Positions 1 through 8,255 of a stretch of DNA of 64,000 nt are shown here, piece by piece (position 1 is the stretch's first letter; each line of letters opens with the position of its first letter). The stretch covers positions 1 to 64,000 of the forward strand of contig OMWM01000003.1 in assembly GCA_900314775.1 (NCBI GenBank), read 5' to 3'. The notes under the pieces were generated by a model, which was given only the letters and a program-made list of their open reading frames with translations, had not been told where the DNA came from and did no database searches. Source of the stretch: an uncultured Eubacteriales bacterium. GTDB lineage: Bacteria > Bacillota > Clostridia > Lachnospirales > Lachnospiraceae. A program made the position numbers and the translations under genes.

Positions 1-2
1 GT

Positions 3-65
3 TACAGAACCCCGGATGAAATCTTCGAGGAGGAAATCGACCGAATCTACCAGGCTACTGCCTAG
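3..65 (+). CDS. C-terminal end of an IS30-type transposase (partial)
   Basis: The open frame entering at the left edge ends in YRTPDEIFEEEIDRIY followed by four residues and a TAG. This resembles the usual carboxyl end of IS30-family transposases, which often close with an (R/K)TPEE(L/V)F stretch. Only 20 codons are visible, so the catalytic DDE domain cannot be checked. The roughly 90 bases after the stop hold no gene and would contain the right end of the element. The call rests on motif memory alone. Confidence 0.45.
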   Translation, partial: YRTPDEIFEEEIDRIYQATA

Positions 66-158
66 CGGAGGGTGTCCAACTTGTTGTTGCAATTTAGGCC
101 AGTAAAATGTTATCGAAAAGTGAATTGTTTTAAATAAATACAATTTTGCCTGCCGGTA

Positions 159-1136
159 TCAGCCGTTTCGGCGTGCAAGGGCGACGCGGCGGCGGATATC
201 GTCGATGGCGCGGCTGTAAAACTCCCGGTACATGGCGTCATTTTCCGCCTGTACGGCGGGATCATCGGGCGAATCGCTGATTTCCCGGCAGCCGCAGTCG
301 AGCGTCTCCGTCCCGTAGGCCCGCATCAGCGATGCCTTGCAGTCGAAGCCGATGTCCTTGCGCGGCCGGTAGTAGTACATGCGGCTCCCGCCGGGGGCGA
401 GCTTCTTGTAGTTGAGCAGCCACCACAGGTCCATCTCGGAGAAATCATAGCCGAAACCGAGGGTGTAGACGTCGCCGAGCATGAAGGCGTCCACCCAGCT
501 GACGACCTCCTTGTTCTGGTAGTCGAGCAGTCCGCTGCGGCGCCACTTCTGAATATAGGCGTCGCATTTGCTCAGCAGCGTACCGTAATAGAAATGGCCG
601 ATGATCACGCTGTCCGGTTTCATGGCCTCTCCGTGAATGTGCCAGATGCGGTTCCGGCAGCCGTTCGCGCTGACCTCATTCCAGGTAAACAGCATGAAGC
701 TGTCTTCCGGGGCGGATACCTCGCTGGAAAAACGTTCGAGCGGGCGGATTTCTTCATCCGACAGCACGGCCTTGCCAAGCGCCGCCTCCTCGAGCTCGTA
801 GCTGTAGTTGGTCGTGAGGATGTGGTCAAAGCCGAGACCGAGCAGCTGCAGCAGTATTTCCTGAAATTCCGGTCCGTCTACGCTGCCGTACAGCTGTTTT
901 ATGTGATCCTCCAGGACGAGATCGACGTGATCATTTGTCCGCAGGATGATCTCCATCGGCATCGGCATGTCCGGGTTGTCCGGTACGGTCTTGTCAGTGC
1001 CGATTTCCTTGAGCAGTTCATGCCAGGACAGCGCCAGATGCGAGTAGGCGCGGATGATGCCGTTGCCCAGAAGCAAAACCTGCGGCCGGTGGGCGCCGGT
1101 CTCCGGGTCAATGGGCATTTTATGATAATTTTCCAT
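159..1136 (-). CDS. SIR2-like domain protein
   Basis: A 325-residue protein starting at the ATG at 1136, which has an AGGA ribosome site just upstream; the longer frame to 1283 lacks one. Residues 20-35 hold the nucleotide-binding start LLLGNGIIRAYSH, residues 108-111 the TTNY motif, and residues 166-169 HIHG. These are the three marks of SIR2_2-type NAD-dependent enzymes. There is no zinc-ribbon and no clear second domain. Relatives in bacteria include NAD-consuming defence effectors as well as unassigned proteins. The gene is single, divergent from nfo, and sits beside an IS30 remnant, which suggests accessory DNA. The exact activity cannot be read from the sequence. Confidence 0.7.
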   Translation of the reverse strand: MENYHKMPIDPETGAHRPQVLLLGNGIIRAYSHLALSWHELLKEIGTDKTVPDNPDMPMPMEIILRTNDHVDLVLEDHIKQLYGSVDGPEFQEILLQLLGLGFDHILTTNYSYELEEAALGKAVLSDEEIRPLERFSSEVSAPEDSFMLFTWNEVSANGCRNRIWHIHGEAMKPDSVIIGHFYYGTLLSKCDAYIQKWRRSGLLDYQNKEVVSWVDAFMLGDVYTLGFGYDFSEMDLWWLLNYKKLAPGGSRMYYYRPRKDIGFDCKASLMRAYGTETLDCGCREISDSPDDPAVQAENDAMYREFYSRAIDDIRRRVALARRNG

Positions 1137-1282
1137 AATGAATCCTCGTTTGCAGATATATATCCTATCATAACGCATTACATGGGAAAAAGCAGTGCCT
1201 GCCGCTGTTTTTTCGGCTTCTTCTGCTATAATAAAGGCAGAATAAATGCAGCCGGGCGCGTAGGCGTTCGCAGGAGGTTCCA

Positions 1283-2116
1283 TTGCTTAAAATAGGTTGT
1301 CATGAGTCCTCATCCAAGGGCTTTTTAAAGATGGGAGAGACCGCCGTGCAGATCGGCGGCAGTACATTTCAGTATTTTACGCGCAATCCGCGCGGCGGCA
1401 AGGCCAAGGCCTGGGATCAGGAGGATGCGGATAAATTTCTCCGGTACCAGGAGGAGCACGGGCTGTACGCGCCGCTTGCGCATGCGCCGTATACGATGAA
1501 TGCCTGCGCGGCCAAACCGGAGCTGCGCGTTTTTGCCAGGGAGACGATGGCCGATGATCTGGCGCGGCTCGAGCACATCCCGGGCGCCCGGTACAATTTC
1601 CATCCGGGCAGCCATGTCGGACAGGGTGCCGAAAAGGGCATCGAGATGATCGCGGAGACTTTGAACGAGGTGTTAAAACCGGAGCAGCATACGAAGGTGC
1701 TGCTGGAGACGATGGCGGGCAAGGGCTCGGAGGTCGGCAGGTCTTTTGAGGAGCTGCGGGCGATCATCGACCGCGTAGAGCTGTCCGATCACATCGGCGT
1801 CTGCCTGGACACCTGCCATGTGTGGGATGCCGGGTATGATATAGCCGGCAATCTGGACGGCGTGCTGGACGAATTTGACCGCGTGATCGGGCTTAAGCGC
1901 CTGAATTCGATTCATCTGAATGACAGCATGAATCCGTGCGGATCGCACAAGGACCGCCACCAGAAGATCGGAGAGGGCTGCATCGGCCTGGAGGCGCTGG
2001 TGAATGTGATCAATCATCCGGCGCTGCGGGATCTGCCGTTTTATCTTGAGACGCCGAACGAACTGGATGGCTACCAGAGCGAGATCGCGCTGCTGCGCAG
2101 CCGGTATGAGGACTGA
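1283..2116 (+). CDS. nfo: Endonuclease IV (AP endonuclease)
   Basis: A 277-residue AP endonuclease 2 family TIM-barrel protein, normal length for Nfo. It cuts 5' of abasic sites in base-excision repair. Metal-ligand signatures are visible: FHPGSHVG near residue 110, LLETMAG near 140, [12 protein letters not shown] near 175 and the [14 protein letters not shown] stretch near 215. The start is a TTG at 1283 with a strong AGGAGG at 1272-1277. YjbQ follows after 48 bases and an 8-oxoguanine-deaminase-like gene after that, so the three may be one transcript dealing with damaged bases (inference). Confidence 0.95.
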   Translation: MLKIGCHESSSKGFLKMGETAVQIGGSTFQYFTRNPRGGKAKAWDQEDADKFLRYQEEHGLYAPLAHAPYTMNACAAKPELRVFARETMADDLARLEHIPGARYNFHPGSHVGQGAEKGIEMIAETLNEVLKPEQHTKVLLETMAGKGSEVGRSFEELRAIIDRVELSDHIGVCLDTCHVWDAGYDIAGNLDGVLDEFDRVIGLKRLNSIHLNDSMNPCGSHKDRHQKIGEGCIGLEALVNVINHPALRDLPFYLETPNELDGYQSEIALLRSRYED

Positions 2117-2164
2117 GTAAGCAATAATAATTCTGCACGGATTGCAGAGAAAGCGGGGCGGAAT

Positions 2165-2566
2165 ATGAAGACAGAGAAACTGGATATCATTACTGACGGA
2201 CATACTCAAATGAAGAATATCACGGATGCCGTGCAGGATGCGGTGACGCGTTCCGGTGTCAGAAGCGGCATCTGCACGGTATTTGTGCCGCACACGACGG
2301 CGGCGGTGACGATCAACGAGAACGCCGACCCCGATGTGGTGCGTGACTTTACAATGGAGATCAACAAAATCGTGCCGTGGGAGGATGGCTACCGCCATTT
2401 CGAGGGCAACTCCGCGGCGCATCTGAAATCCTCGATGATCGGCTTTTCCGAGCAGATTCTGATCGAGGACGGGAAACTGCTTCTTGGCGTATGGCAGGGC
2501 ATCTACTTCGTGGAATTTGACGGCCCGCGCCATCGCCATCTGTATGTGAAGATTATGGAGGACTGA
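2165..2566 (+). CDS. yjbQ: YjbQ family protein (UPF0047)
   Basis: A 133-residue protein, the usual family size. The motif VFVPHTTAAVTINENADPDV at residues 38-57 and the closing EFDGPRHRHLYVKIM are characteristic. Family members are small trimeric proteins with weak thiamine-phosphate-synthase-like activity reported for some; the physiological role is uncertain. It lies between nfo and the amidohydrolase gene, whose start is only two bases past its stop, so the two are probably translationally coupled. Confidence 0.9.
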   Translation: MKTEKLDIITDGHTQMKNITDAVQDAVTRSGVRSGICTVFVPHTTAAVTINENADPDVVRDFTMEINKIVPWEDGYRHFEGNSAAHLKSSMIGFSEQILIEDGKLLLGVWQGIYFVEFDGPRHRHLYVKIMED

Positions 2567-2568
2567 CT

Positions 2569-3921
2569 ATGAGGACACTTCTGATCAGACATATTTCGCA
2601 GCTTGTGACCTGTGATGACCAGGACCGTATCCTGCAGGATGCGGACATCTACGCGGAGGACGGCGTCATACGGGCGATCGGCAGCGATCTGCCGCAGAGC
2701 GCCGATGATGAGATCGACGCGCGGCACATGCTGTGCTATCCGGGCCTTGTCAATGCGCACCATCACCTGTACCAGCAGTTTTCGCGCAATCTGCCGCAGG
2801 TGCAGAACATGGAGCTGTTCGACTGGCTGAAGGCGCTGTATCAGATCTGGAAAAATCTTGACCGCGACGTGATCTATCTGTCGTCCCTGACCGGCATGGG
2901 TGAGCTGATGAAGCACGGCTGCACGACCTGTTTTGATCATCACTATGTATTTCCGGCGGGGGCGGGCGATCTGCTGGAGGCGCAGTTCGCGGCGGCGTCC
3001 GCGCTGGGCATCCGCATGCACTGCTCGCGCGGCAGCATGGATCTGAGCGTGAAGGACGGCGGTCTGCCGCCGGAAAGCGTGGTGCAGACGGTCGATGAGA
3101 TCATGAAGGATTCTGTCCGTGTGATCGAGAAATATCATGATCCGTCGTTTAATTCGATGCGGCAGGTTGCCCTGGCGCCGTGTTCGCCTTTTTCCGTTTC
3201 GGAGGATCTGCTGCGGGAGAGCGCCGCAGCGGCGCGGCAGTATCATGTACGGCTGCACACGCATCTTTGCGAGACGAAGGATGAGGAAAATTATATGCTC
3301 GAGCGGGAAGGCATGCGGCCGGTCGCCTATATGGAAAAACTTGGCTGGCTGGGACCGGATGTCTGGTTCGCGCATGGCATTCATCTGAACGATGAGGAAA
3401 TCCGCCTGCTGGCGCAGACCGGTACGGGTGTCTGCCACTGTCCGATTTCCAATATGAAGCTGGCGTCGGGTGTGGCCAGAGTGCCGGAGATGCTGGCGGC
3501 GGGCGTGCCGGTCGGCCTCGGTGTGGATGGTTCCGCCTCCAATGACGGCTCCAACCTGATGGAAGAGATGCGCGTGGCCTATCTGCTGCACCGCCTGCAT
3601 TCTTCTTCGGCAGCGCCGTCCGGCTATGATATTCTGAAAATGGCGACGAGGGGCGGTGCGCGGCTTCTCGGCCGTGAGGATATCGGCAGTCTGGAAGAAG
3701 GCAGGGCATGCGATCTGTTCATGCTCGATGAGCGCCGGCTCGAACTGGTCGGTGCCTGCGTCGATGCCGGTTCGATGCTTGCCGCTGTCGGCGTGCCGGA
3801 TGCGGTCGATATGACGATCGTAAACGGCAGGGTCACCGTGCGCGGCGGCCGCCTGACCGGCATTGATGAGGAGAAAACGGCGCTTGCGGCGCAGAAAAAA
3901 TGCAGCGCATATCTTGGCTGA
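2569..3921 (+). CDS. Amidohydrolase, 8-oxoguanine deaminase type
   Basis: A 450-residue COG0402 deaminase. Metal and catalytic residues are in place: the HHH run in VNAHHHLYQ (about residue 64), HTHLCETKDEE near 228, FAHGIHL near 264 and GVDGSASND near 313. The sequence around these fits the 8-oxoguanine/hydroxydechloroatrazine deaminase branch better than SsnA or guanine deaminase. It would deaminate an oxidised or amino purine in the cytosol. Substrate assignment is by family resemblance only. Neighbours nfo and yjbQ would suit a base-damage or purine-salvage role. Confidence 0.85.
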   Translation: MRTLLIRHISQLVTCDDQDRILQDADIYAEDGVIRAIGSDLPQSADDEIDARHMLCYPGLVNAHHHLYQQFSRNLPQVQNMELFDWLKALYQIWKNLDRDVIYLSSLTGMGELMKHGCTTCFDHHYVFPAGAGDLLEAQFAAASALGIRMHCSRGSMDLSVKDGGLPPESVVQTVDEIMKDSVRVIEKYHDPSFNSMRQVALAPCSPFSVSEDLLRESAAAARQYHVRLHTHLCETKDEENYMLEREGMRPVAYMEKLGWLGPDVWFAHGIHLNDEEIRLLAQTGTGVCHCPISNMKLASGVARVPEMLAAGVPVGLGVDGSASNDGSNLMEEMRVAYLLHRLHSSSAAPSGYDILKMATRGGARLLGREDIGSLEEGRACDLFMLDERRLELVGACVDAGSMLAAVGVPDAVDMTIVNGRVTVRGGRLTGIDEEKTALAAQKKCSAYLG

Positions 3922-3941
3922 TACCGCTGCCTGTAAAAAAA

Positions 3942-4027
3942 GGTCCTGCCGCAAGGCAGAAGAGAAAGCCATAGGTTCTGCCGCAAGGCAGAAGAGAAAG
4001 CCATAGGTTCTGCCGCAAGGCAGAATG
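3942..4027. repeat. Tandem 32-bp repeat with GCAA-loop hairpins
   Basis: Two full 32-bp units (3942-3973 and 3974-4005) and a third partial unit (4006-4027) follow each other directly. Each holds a hairpin CTGCC-GCAA-GGCAG closed by a GNRA-type tetraloop, then AGAGAAAGCCATA. They lie between two convergent genes, directly beside a longer terminator hairpin with the same CTGCC stem core. They look like duplicated copies of a terminator-like hairpin. No protein is encoded. Confidence 0.85.
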
Positions 4028-4060
4028 GTAAAAAAAGGTCCTGCCGTCCGGCAGGACCTT
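4028..4060 (-). terminator. Terminator of the PPK2 gene
   Basis: An 11-bp perfect stem (4035-4045 with 4050-4060, loop GTCC) is followed on the minus strand by seven T residues. It sits eight bases past the stop codon of the PPK2 gene and also faces the end of the convergent amidohydrolase gene. Confidence 0.9.
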
Positions 4061-4067
4061 GCTGCGT

Positions 4068-5552
4068 TTATGATTTTTTTCTGTCACATGCCTTCTGCAG
4101 TTCGTCGATGACGATCTTCAGGGCCTTGATACGGGCGTACTTCTTATCGACCGATTCGAGAATATGCCACGGGGCAAATGAGGTGTTGGTCTTGCTGAGC
4201 ATCTCGTCGACGGCGACTTCATACTGCGGCCATTTCTCGCGGTTGCGCCAGTCTTCGTCGGTGATCTTCCAGCGCTTTTCCGGCGTGTTCTGGCGTTCGT
4301 TGAAACGCTCGAGCTGCGTCTGATTGTCGATCTGCACCCAGAACTTGATAATCACGGCGCCCCAGTCGTTCAGCTCCTTCTCGAATTCATTGATTTCGTT
4401 GTAGGCGCGCTGCCAGTCATTTTCCGAGCAGAAGCCCTCGATCCGTTCCACCATGACGCGCCCGTACCAGGTACGGTCGAAGATCGTGATGTGCCCCGTC
4501 TTCGGAAGGCGTGTCCAGAAACGCCAGAGGAAATGGCGGGCCTTCTCGTGCGGCTCCGGACTGGCGATCGGCTGCACCTCGAAACCGCGCGGGTCAAGAG
4601 CGCTCGTAATCCGCTTGATATTGCCGCCCTTGCCGGCCGCATCCCAGCCCTCGTAGCAGATGATGACCGGAATTTTCTTGCGGTAAAGCTCATAGTGGAG
4701 CTCGCGCAGCTGTGCCTGCAGCTTGTCGAGTTCTTTCTTGTATTCTGCCTGCTCGATCGTCTTGTTCTTCAGAGAGATCTCGGAAAGCTTCGGGATCGGC
4801 TCTAATCGGAAGGTGTTCTGCAGAATCGGCGCCGCATAGGCCTGGTTCTGCAGTGCCGTGCTGATGCCCTGGTTCAGGAAACGGAGAATCTGCAGGGCAG
4901 CCCAGCGCTTGTTGGAGGAGTCGATGATGTACCACGGAGCCACCGACCGGTTCGTATCCTCGAGATACCGGTCATAGATGTCCAGATATTCGTCGTAGTG
5001 CCGGTTCTGCCGCAGGTCCGTCTCGGTCACGCGCCATGCGGTGTTCTCATCCTCCTGCAGAGCCTTGAGACGCTTTTTCTGCTCTTTCCGGTCGATCTGG
5101 AGGAAAAATTTCATCACAAGATAGCCGTTGTCGTGGAGCGACCGCTCCGCTCTGTTGATACTGTCGATTCTGCGCTTGTAGTCCGCGCCGGTGATCTCGC
5201 CGGATGCGGCTTCTTCCGTGGTATCCTTCATCCAGTACTGGTCGAAGAAGGTGAATTTGCCGCCCTCCGGAATCTCCATCAGGAACCGGCGCAGGAATGG
5301 ATAGCGCAGGTCCGTCTCTGTCGGCTTGGAAAGCGTGGTGACGCGGTAGAAACGCGGGTCCATTTCCTTGATTACGCGGCCGATGACTTCGCCCTTGCCC
5401 GCGGCGCTCCAGCCCTCGAAGACGACCATGACCGGAAGCTTTGCTTCTTTGATTTTCATCTGATTGGCGGCGAGCCTGAGCTGCTCATCCTTCACGGCTT
5501 CCCGGACCTGAGCATCGTCCGGGCGGAAAGCCTTAACAAAATCCTTAAGCAT
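4068..5552 (-). CDS. pap: Polyphosphate:AMP phosphotransferase (tandem PPK2)
   Basis: A 494-residue protein made of two PPK2 domains, the layout of class II polyphosphate:AMP phosphotransferase, which makes ADP from AMP and polyphosphate. Domain one (about 15-240) has Walker A FEGWSAAGKGEVIGR; domain two (about 265-490) has YEGWDAAGKGGNIKR and the lid motif FDRTWYGRVMVER. In the family the second domain carries catalysis; here both P-loops look intact while the first lacks the RSWY-type lid and has FFDQYWMK instead. The start is the ATG at 5552 with a weak GGCAGG ribosome site. It is a single gene ending in a strong terminator. Confidence 0.9.
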   Translation of the reverse strand: MLKDFVKAFRPDDAQVREAVKDEQLRLAANQMKIKEAKLPVMVVFEGWSAAGKGEVIGRVIKEMDPRFYRVTTLSKPTETDLRYPFLRRFLMEIPEGGKFTFFDQYWMKDTTEEAASGEITGADYKRRIDSINRAERSLHDNGYLVMKFFLQIDRKEQKKRLKALQEDENTAWRVTETDLRQNRHYDEYLDIYDRYLEDTNRSVAPWYIIDSSNKRWAALQILRFLNQGISTALQNQAYAAPILQNTFRLEPIPKLSEISLKNKTIEQAEYKKELDKLQAQLRELHYELYRKKIPVIICYEGWDAAGKGGNIKRITSALDPRGFEVQPIASPEPHEKARHFLWRFWTRLPKTGHITIFDRTWYGRVMVERIEGFCSENDWQRAYNEINEFEKELNDWGAVIIKFWVQIDNQTQLERFNERQNTPEKRWKITDEDWRNREKWPQYEVAVDEMLSKTNTSFAPWHILESVDKKYARIKALKIVIDELQKACDRKKS

Positions 5553-5709
5553 ATGTCTGCCTGCCTTTCTTTTGGTTTTACCGTTTAAATTAATACTATT
5601 ATATCATAGAATTTACATATGAAAAAATCGCCCTTCATTATTGTATTTGAAGGGAAATTGTTATATCGTATATATTAATCGTTCGGAAAACGGAAAGAGA
5701 GGGATTTTT

Positions 5710-7008
5710 ATGGAGCAGGAAGCTGAGGAAGCGAAGACAGAAAAGAAAAAGAAGAGGAAGTATAACGTCACACTCTGGATTTTCATCGGCCTGGTCGGCG
5801 GTATCTTTGTCGGTCTGATCATGCCGGAGTGGCTGTACAACATTCTTTCGGTCATTTCCAATATTTACATGAATGCGCTGCGGATGATGATCTATCCGAT
5901 GGTATTCTGCAGTCTTGTCATGGGCATCATGGGCATCAACAGTATTTCCCAGACCGGCAAGATCGGTCTGCATTCGATCCTGTGGTTTGCCGGCACGACG
6001 GCGGTGGCTTCCGGGCTCGGTCTCGTGATTCCGCGTATTCTGCATCTCGGTGAGGGCGCGACGATCAAGGCGACCGAGACGACGGTGGATGCGGCGACGT
6101 TCGGCGGTCTCGTGGATACGCTGGAGAATCTGATTCCGGCGAACCCGCTGACGGCATTTACCGAGGGCAATATGCTGCAGATCCTTGTATTTGCGGTGAT
6201 TATCGGTATGTCCTGCCTGTCTCTTGGCGAGAAGGCCAAACCGCTTGTCAACCTGATTGATGCGGTGAATGAGGTTTCCATTTTCATCGTCAGCAAGATC
6301 ATGCTGGTTACGCCGTTCGGCGTTTTCTGCTGTATCGCGGCGGTGATGTACACGAATGGCGTCGATACGATGGTAGAGCTTGCGCAGGTAATGATCGCGC
6401 TTTATGTGACCTATGCGCTCTATGCGCTGATTGTGTACGGCGGCATCGTCCGCTTTGCCGGCCACTACAGCCCGGCGAAGTTTTTCCGGAACATCGCGCC
6501 GGCGGCGCTGAATGCGTTCGGCACCTGTTCTTCCAACGCGACACTGCCGATTTCCATGGACTGTGCCATAAATAAAAATGATGTGCCGGACGAGATCGCA
6601 TCGCTGACACTGCCGCTTGGCGCGACGGTCAACATGGATGCGGTGTCGATTGTCATGTCTTTCATGATCACGTTTTTCGCTTCGGCCTGCGGCGTGGATC
6701 TCAGCATCGGAACGATGATTACCGTTCTGGCCTGCAACGTGCTTCTGAGCATCGGCACACCGGGTGTGCCGGGCGGTGCGATTGCGGCTTTTGCGGCGCT
6801 GGCGCCGATTGCCGGACTGCCGGTTAACACGATCCTCGGTGTCTACATATCGGTCAACACGATGGCGGATATGGGTGCGACCTGTGTCAATGTCATGGGC
6901 GACCTTGCGGTAGCGCAGGCGCTGCGCCATACGCTGCACTATGACAGAGAGGAAAATGCCGAAGTTCCGGCGGCTGCAGAGGTAGATGATACGGCCGAGG
7001 CTGAATGA
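5710..7008 (+). CDS. Dicarboxylate/amino acid:cation symporter
   Basis: A 432-residue DAACS/GltP-type transporter. After a charged lysine-rich start come the membrane segments, the serine-rich re-entrant loop FGTCSSNATLPIS near residue 285, PLGATVNMDAVSIVMS near 310 and the NTMADMGATCVNV motif near 395, which bind Na+/H+ and an acidic or neutral substrate. The ATG at 5710 is preceded by AAAGAGAGGGA; the frame runs open further upstream but has no ribosome site there. The substrate (glutamate, aspartate, C4-dicarboxylate or serine) cannot be decided. A second, different DAACS gene lies at 59158. Confidence 0.9.
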   Translation: MEQEAEEAKTEKKKKRKYNVTLWIFIGLVGGIFVGLIMPEWLYNILSVISNIYMNALRMMIYPMVFCSLVMGIMGINSISQTGKIGLHSILWFAGTTAVASGLGLVIPRILHLGEGATIKATETTVDAATFGGLVDTLENLIPANPLTAFTEGNMLQILVFAVIIGMSCLSLGEKAKPLVNLIDAVNEVSIFIVSKIMLVTPFGVFCCIAAVMYTNGVDTMVELAQVMIALYVTYALYALIVYGGIVRFAGHYSPAKFFRNIAPAALNAFGTCSSNATLPISMDCAINKNDVPDEIASLTLPLGATVNMDAVSIVMSFMITFFASACGVDLSIGTMITVLACNVLLSIGTPGVPGGAIAAFAALAPIAGLPVNTILGVYISVNTMADMGATCVNVMGDLAVAQALRHTLHYDREENAEVPAAAEVDDTAEAE

Positions 7009-7026
7009 TAAAAGGTATAACAGGAG

Positions 7027-7051
7027 GGGCTCCGCGTGCGGAGCCCTTTTT
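7027..7051 (+). terminator. Rho-independent terminator of the symporter gene
   Basis: A 9-bp GC-rich stem (7027-7035 with 7038-7046) with a two-base loop, then five T residues. Confidence 0.9.
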
Positions 7052-7060
7052 CAAAGCGCA

Positions 7061-7091
7061 AAGTGCGGGTAAGGCCCGCACTTATTTTTTT
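7061..7091 (+). terminator. Second hairpin terminator, in tandem
   Basis: A 9-bp stem (7061-7069 with 7075-7083, loop TAAGG) followed by ATTTTTTT. It insulates the following GntR promoter from readthrough. Confidence 0.85.
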
Positions 7092-7102
7092 ACAAAAAAG
7101 TG

Positions 7103-7150
7103 TTGACAAAACTGTACCACTGATGTACTGTATTACTAGAGTAATACAGT
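7103..7150 (+). promoter_or_regulatory. Promoter with overlapping GntR operator
   Basis: The -35 TTGACA (7103-7108) and -10 TACTGT (7126-7131) are 17 bp apart. A perfect inverted repeat with 10-base arms, ACTGTATTAC at 7127-7136 and its complement at 7141-7150 around TAGA, covers the -10 and the transcription start. The placement predicts repression by the GntR protein encoded 25 bases downstream, as is usual for YtrA-type regulators. Confidence 0.85.
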
Positions 7151-7174
7151 TACACAGAAAAAGGAGTGAAACGG

Positions 7175-7561
7175 ATGGCGTGGGAACTCGATTCTGACAG
7201 GCCCATCTATCTGCAGATTGCGGACATCATGGAAAGCGGCATTATTTCCGGGCGGTATAAGCCGGGAGAGAAGCTGCCGAGTGTCCGGGAGCTGGCAGTG
7301 GAAGCGGGAGTCACACCGAATACGGTACAGCGTTCCTATGCGGAGCTGGAAAAGCGCGGACTGGTCAACACCAGGCGCACGAGCGGCCGCATCGTAACGC
7401 AGGATGAGAATATTCTGAAGGAGACGCGAAGGAGTATGGCACAGGAACAGATTGAATTATTTCTGAATAAGATGAAAGAGCTGGGATTTTCCAGTGAGGA
7501 GATCCGGGCGATTATGGATGAATTTCTTGAGGAAGGCGGTAAGAAGAATGAACGGGAATGA
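7175..7561 (+). CDS. GntR family regulator, YtrA type
   Basis: A 128-residue protein: an N-terminal winged helix-turn-helix (about 10-75, with KPGEKLPSVRELAVEAGVTPN) followed by a short helical tail of about 50 residues and no large ligand domain. That is the YtrA layout, which typically represses an ABC transporter in the same operon. The ATG at 7175 has AAAGGAG eight bases upstream. Its 3' end overlaps the ABC ATPase gene by 14 bases. It probably represses its own promoter through the palindrome at 7127-7150. Confidence 0.92.
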   Translation: MAWELDSDRPIYLQIADIMESGIISGRYKPGEKLPSVRELAVEAGVTPNTVQRSYAELEKRGLVNTRRTSGRIVTQDENILKETRRSMAQEQIELFLNKMKELGFSSEEIRAIMDEFLEEGGKKNERE

Positions 7562-8255
7562 AAATATTTTAACAGCCGAACATCTGGTGAAATCCTACAG
7601 AGGCAGTCACAGGGCAGTGGACGATTGCTCATTTGTGATTCCGCGCGGACACATCGTCGGTCTGCTCGGCCCGAACGGATGCGGCAAGACCACGACGATC
7701 AAGATGATCAACGGCCTGCTGAGGCCGGACGAAGGGGAGATTCTGATCGACGGAGAGAAACCGGGCATTGCCACCCATGCGATGGTTTCCTATATGCCGG
7801 ATCGCACATTTCTCGATCTGGATATGAAGATTTCCTCTGCGATTGCATTTTATGCGGATGTTTTCGGGGATTTCAACTGCGGCAAGGCGAAGGAGATGCG
7901 CAGTGAGCTCGGACTGGAAGAGGACGCCAAGCTGAAGGAGCTGTCGAAGGGTATGCTGGAAAAGCTTCAGCTGCTGCTTGTCATGAGCCGGGATGCGCAG
8001 CTTTACGTGCTCGATGAGCCGATCGGCGGCGTGGACCCGGCAGCCCGCGAGTCGATTCTGCACAGCATTCTGAATAACAGTGCGGAGAATGCGGCGATCC
8101 TGATTTCGACGCATCTGATCGCGGAGGTGGAGAACATCCTGGATGATGTGATCCTGATGCACAGCGGACATGTGGTTCTGCAGGAGCCTGCCGAGCAGCT
8201 GCGGGCTGAAAAAGGAAAATCGGTGAATTCGTATTTCAAGGAGGTATTTGCATGA
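7548..8255 (+). CDS. ABC transporter ATP-binding protein
   Basis: A 235-residue single ABC ATPase. Walker A GPNGCGKTTT lies near residue 42, the signature region reads LKELSKGMLEKLQ (a relaxed form of LSGGQ), and the Walker B stretch is LYVLDEPIGGVD. The methionine at 7548 is used; earlier in-frame starts lie within gntR. It pairs with the permease gene that overlaps its last four bases (ATGA). YtrA-linked exporters often respond to cell-wall or membrane stress; the substrate here is unknown. Confidence 0.92.
   Translation: MNGNENILTAEHLVKSYRGSHRAVDDCSFVIPRGHIVGLLGPNGCGKTTTIKMINGLLRPDEGEILIDGEKPGIATHAMVSYMPDRTFLDLDMKISSAIAFYADVFGDFNCGKAKEMRSELGLEEDAKLKELSKGMLEKLQLLLVMSRDAQLYVLDEPIGGVDPAARESILHSILNNSAENAAILISTHLIAEVENILDDVILMHSGHVVLQEPAEQLRAEKGKSVNSYFKEVFA

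Noticed and set aside
2503..3972. Long minus-strand frame over the amidohydrolase and yjbQ genes
   Set aside because: Arg/His/Gln-rich shadow translation opposite two well-recognised genes; no ribosome site and no family.
5638..6939. 433-codon minus-strand frame opposite the first symporter
   Set aside because: Antisense shadow of a clear membrane transporter, with extreme Arg/His content and no start signals.
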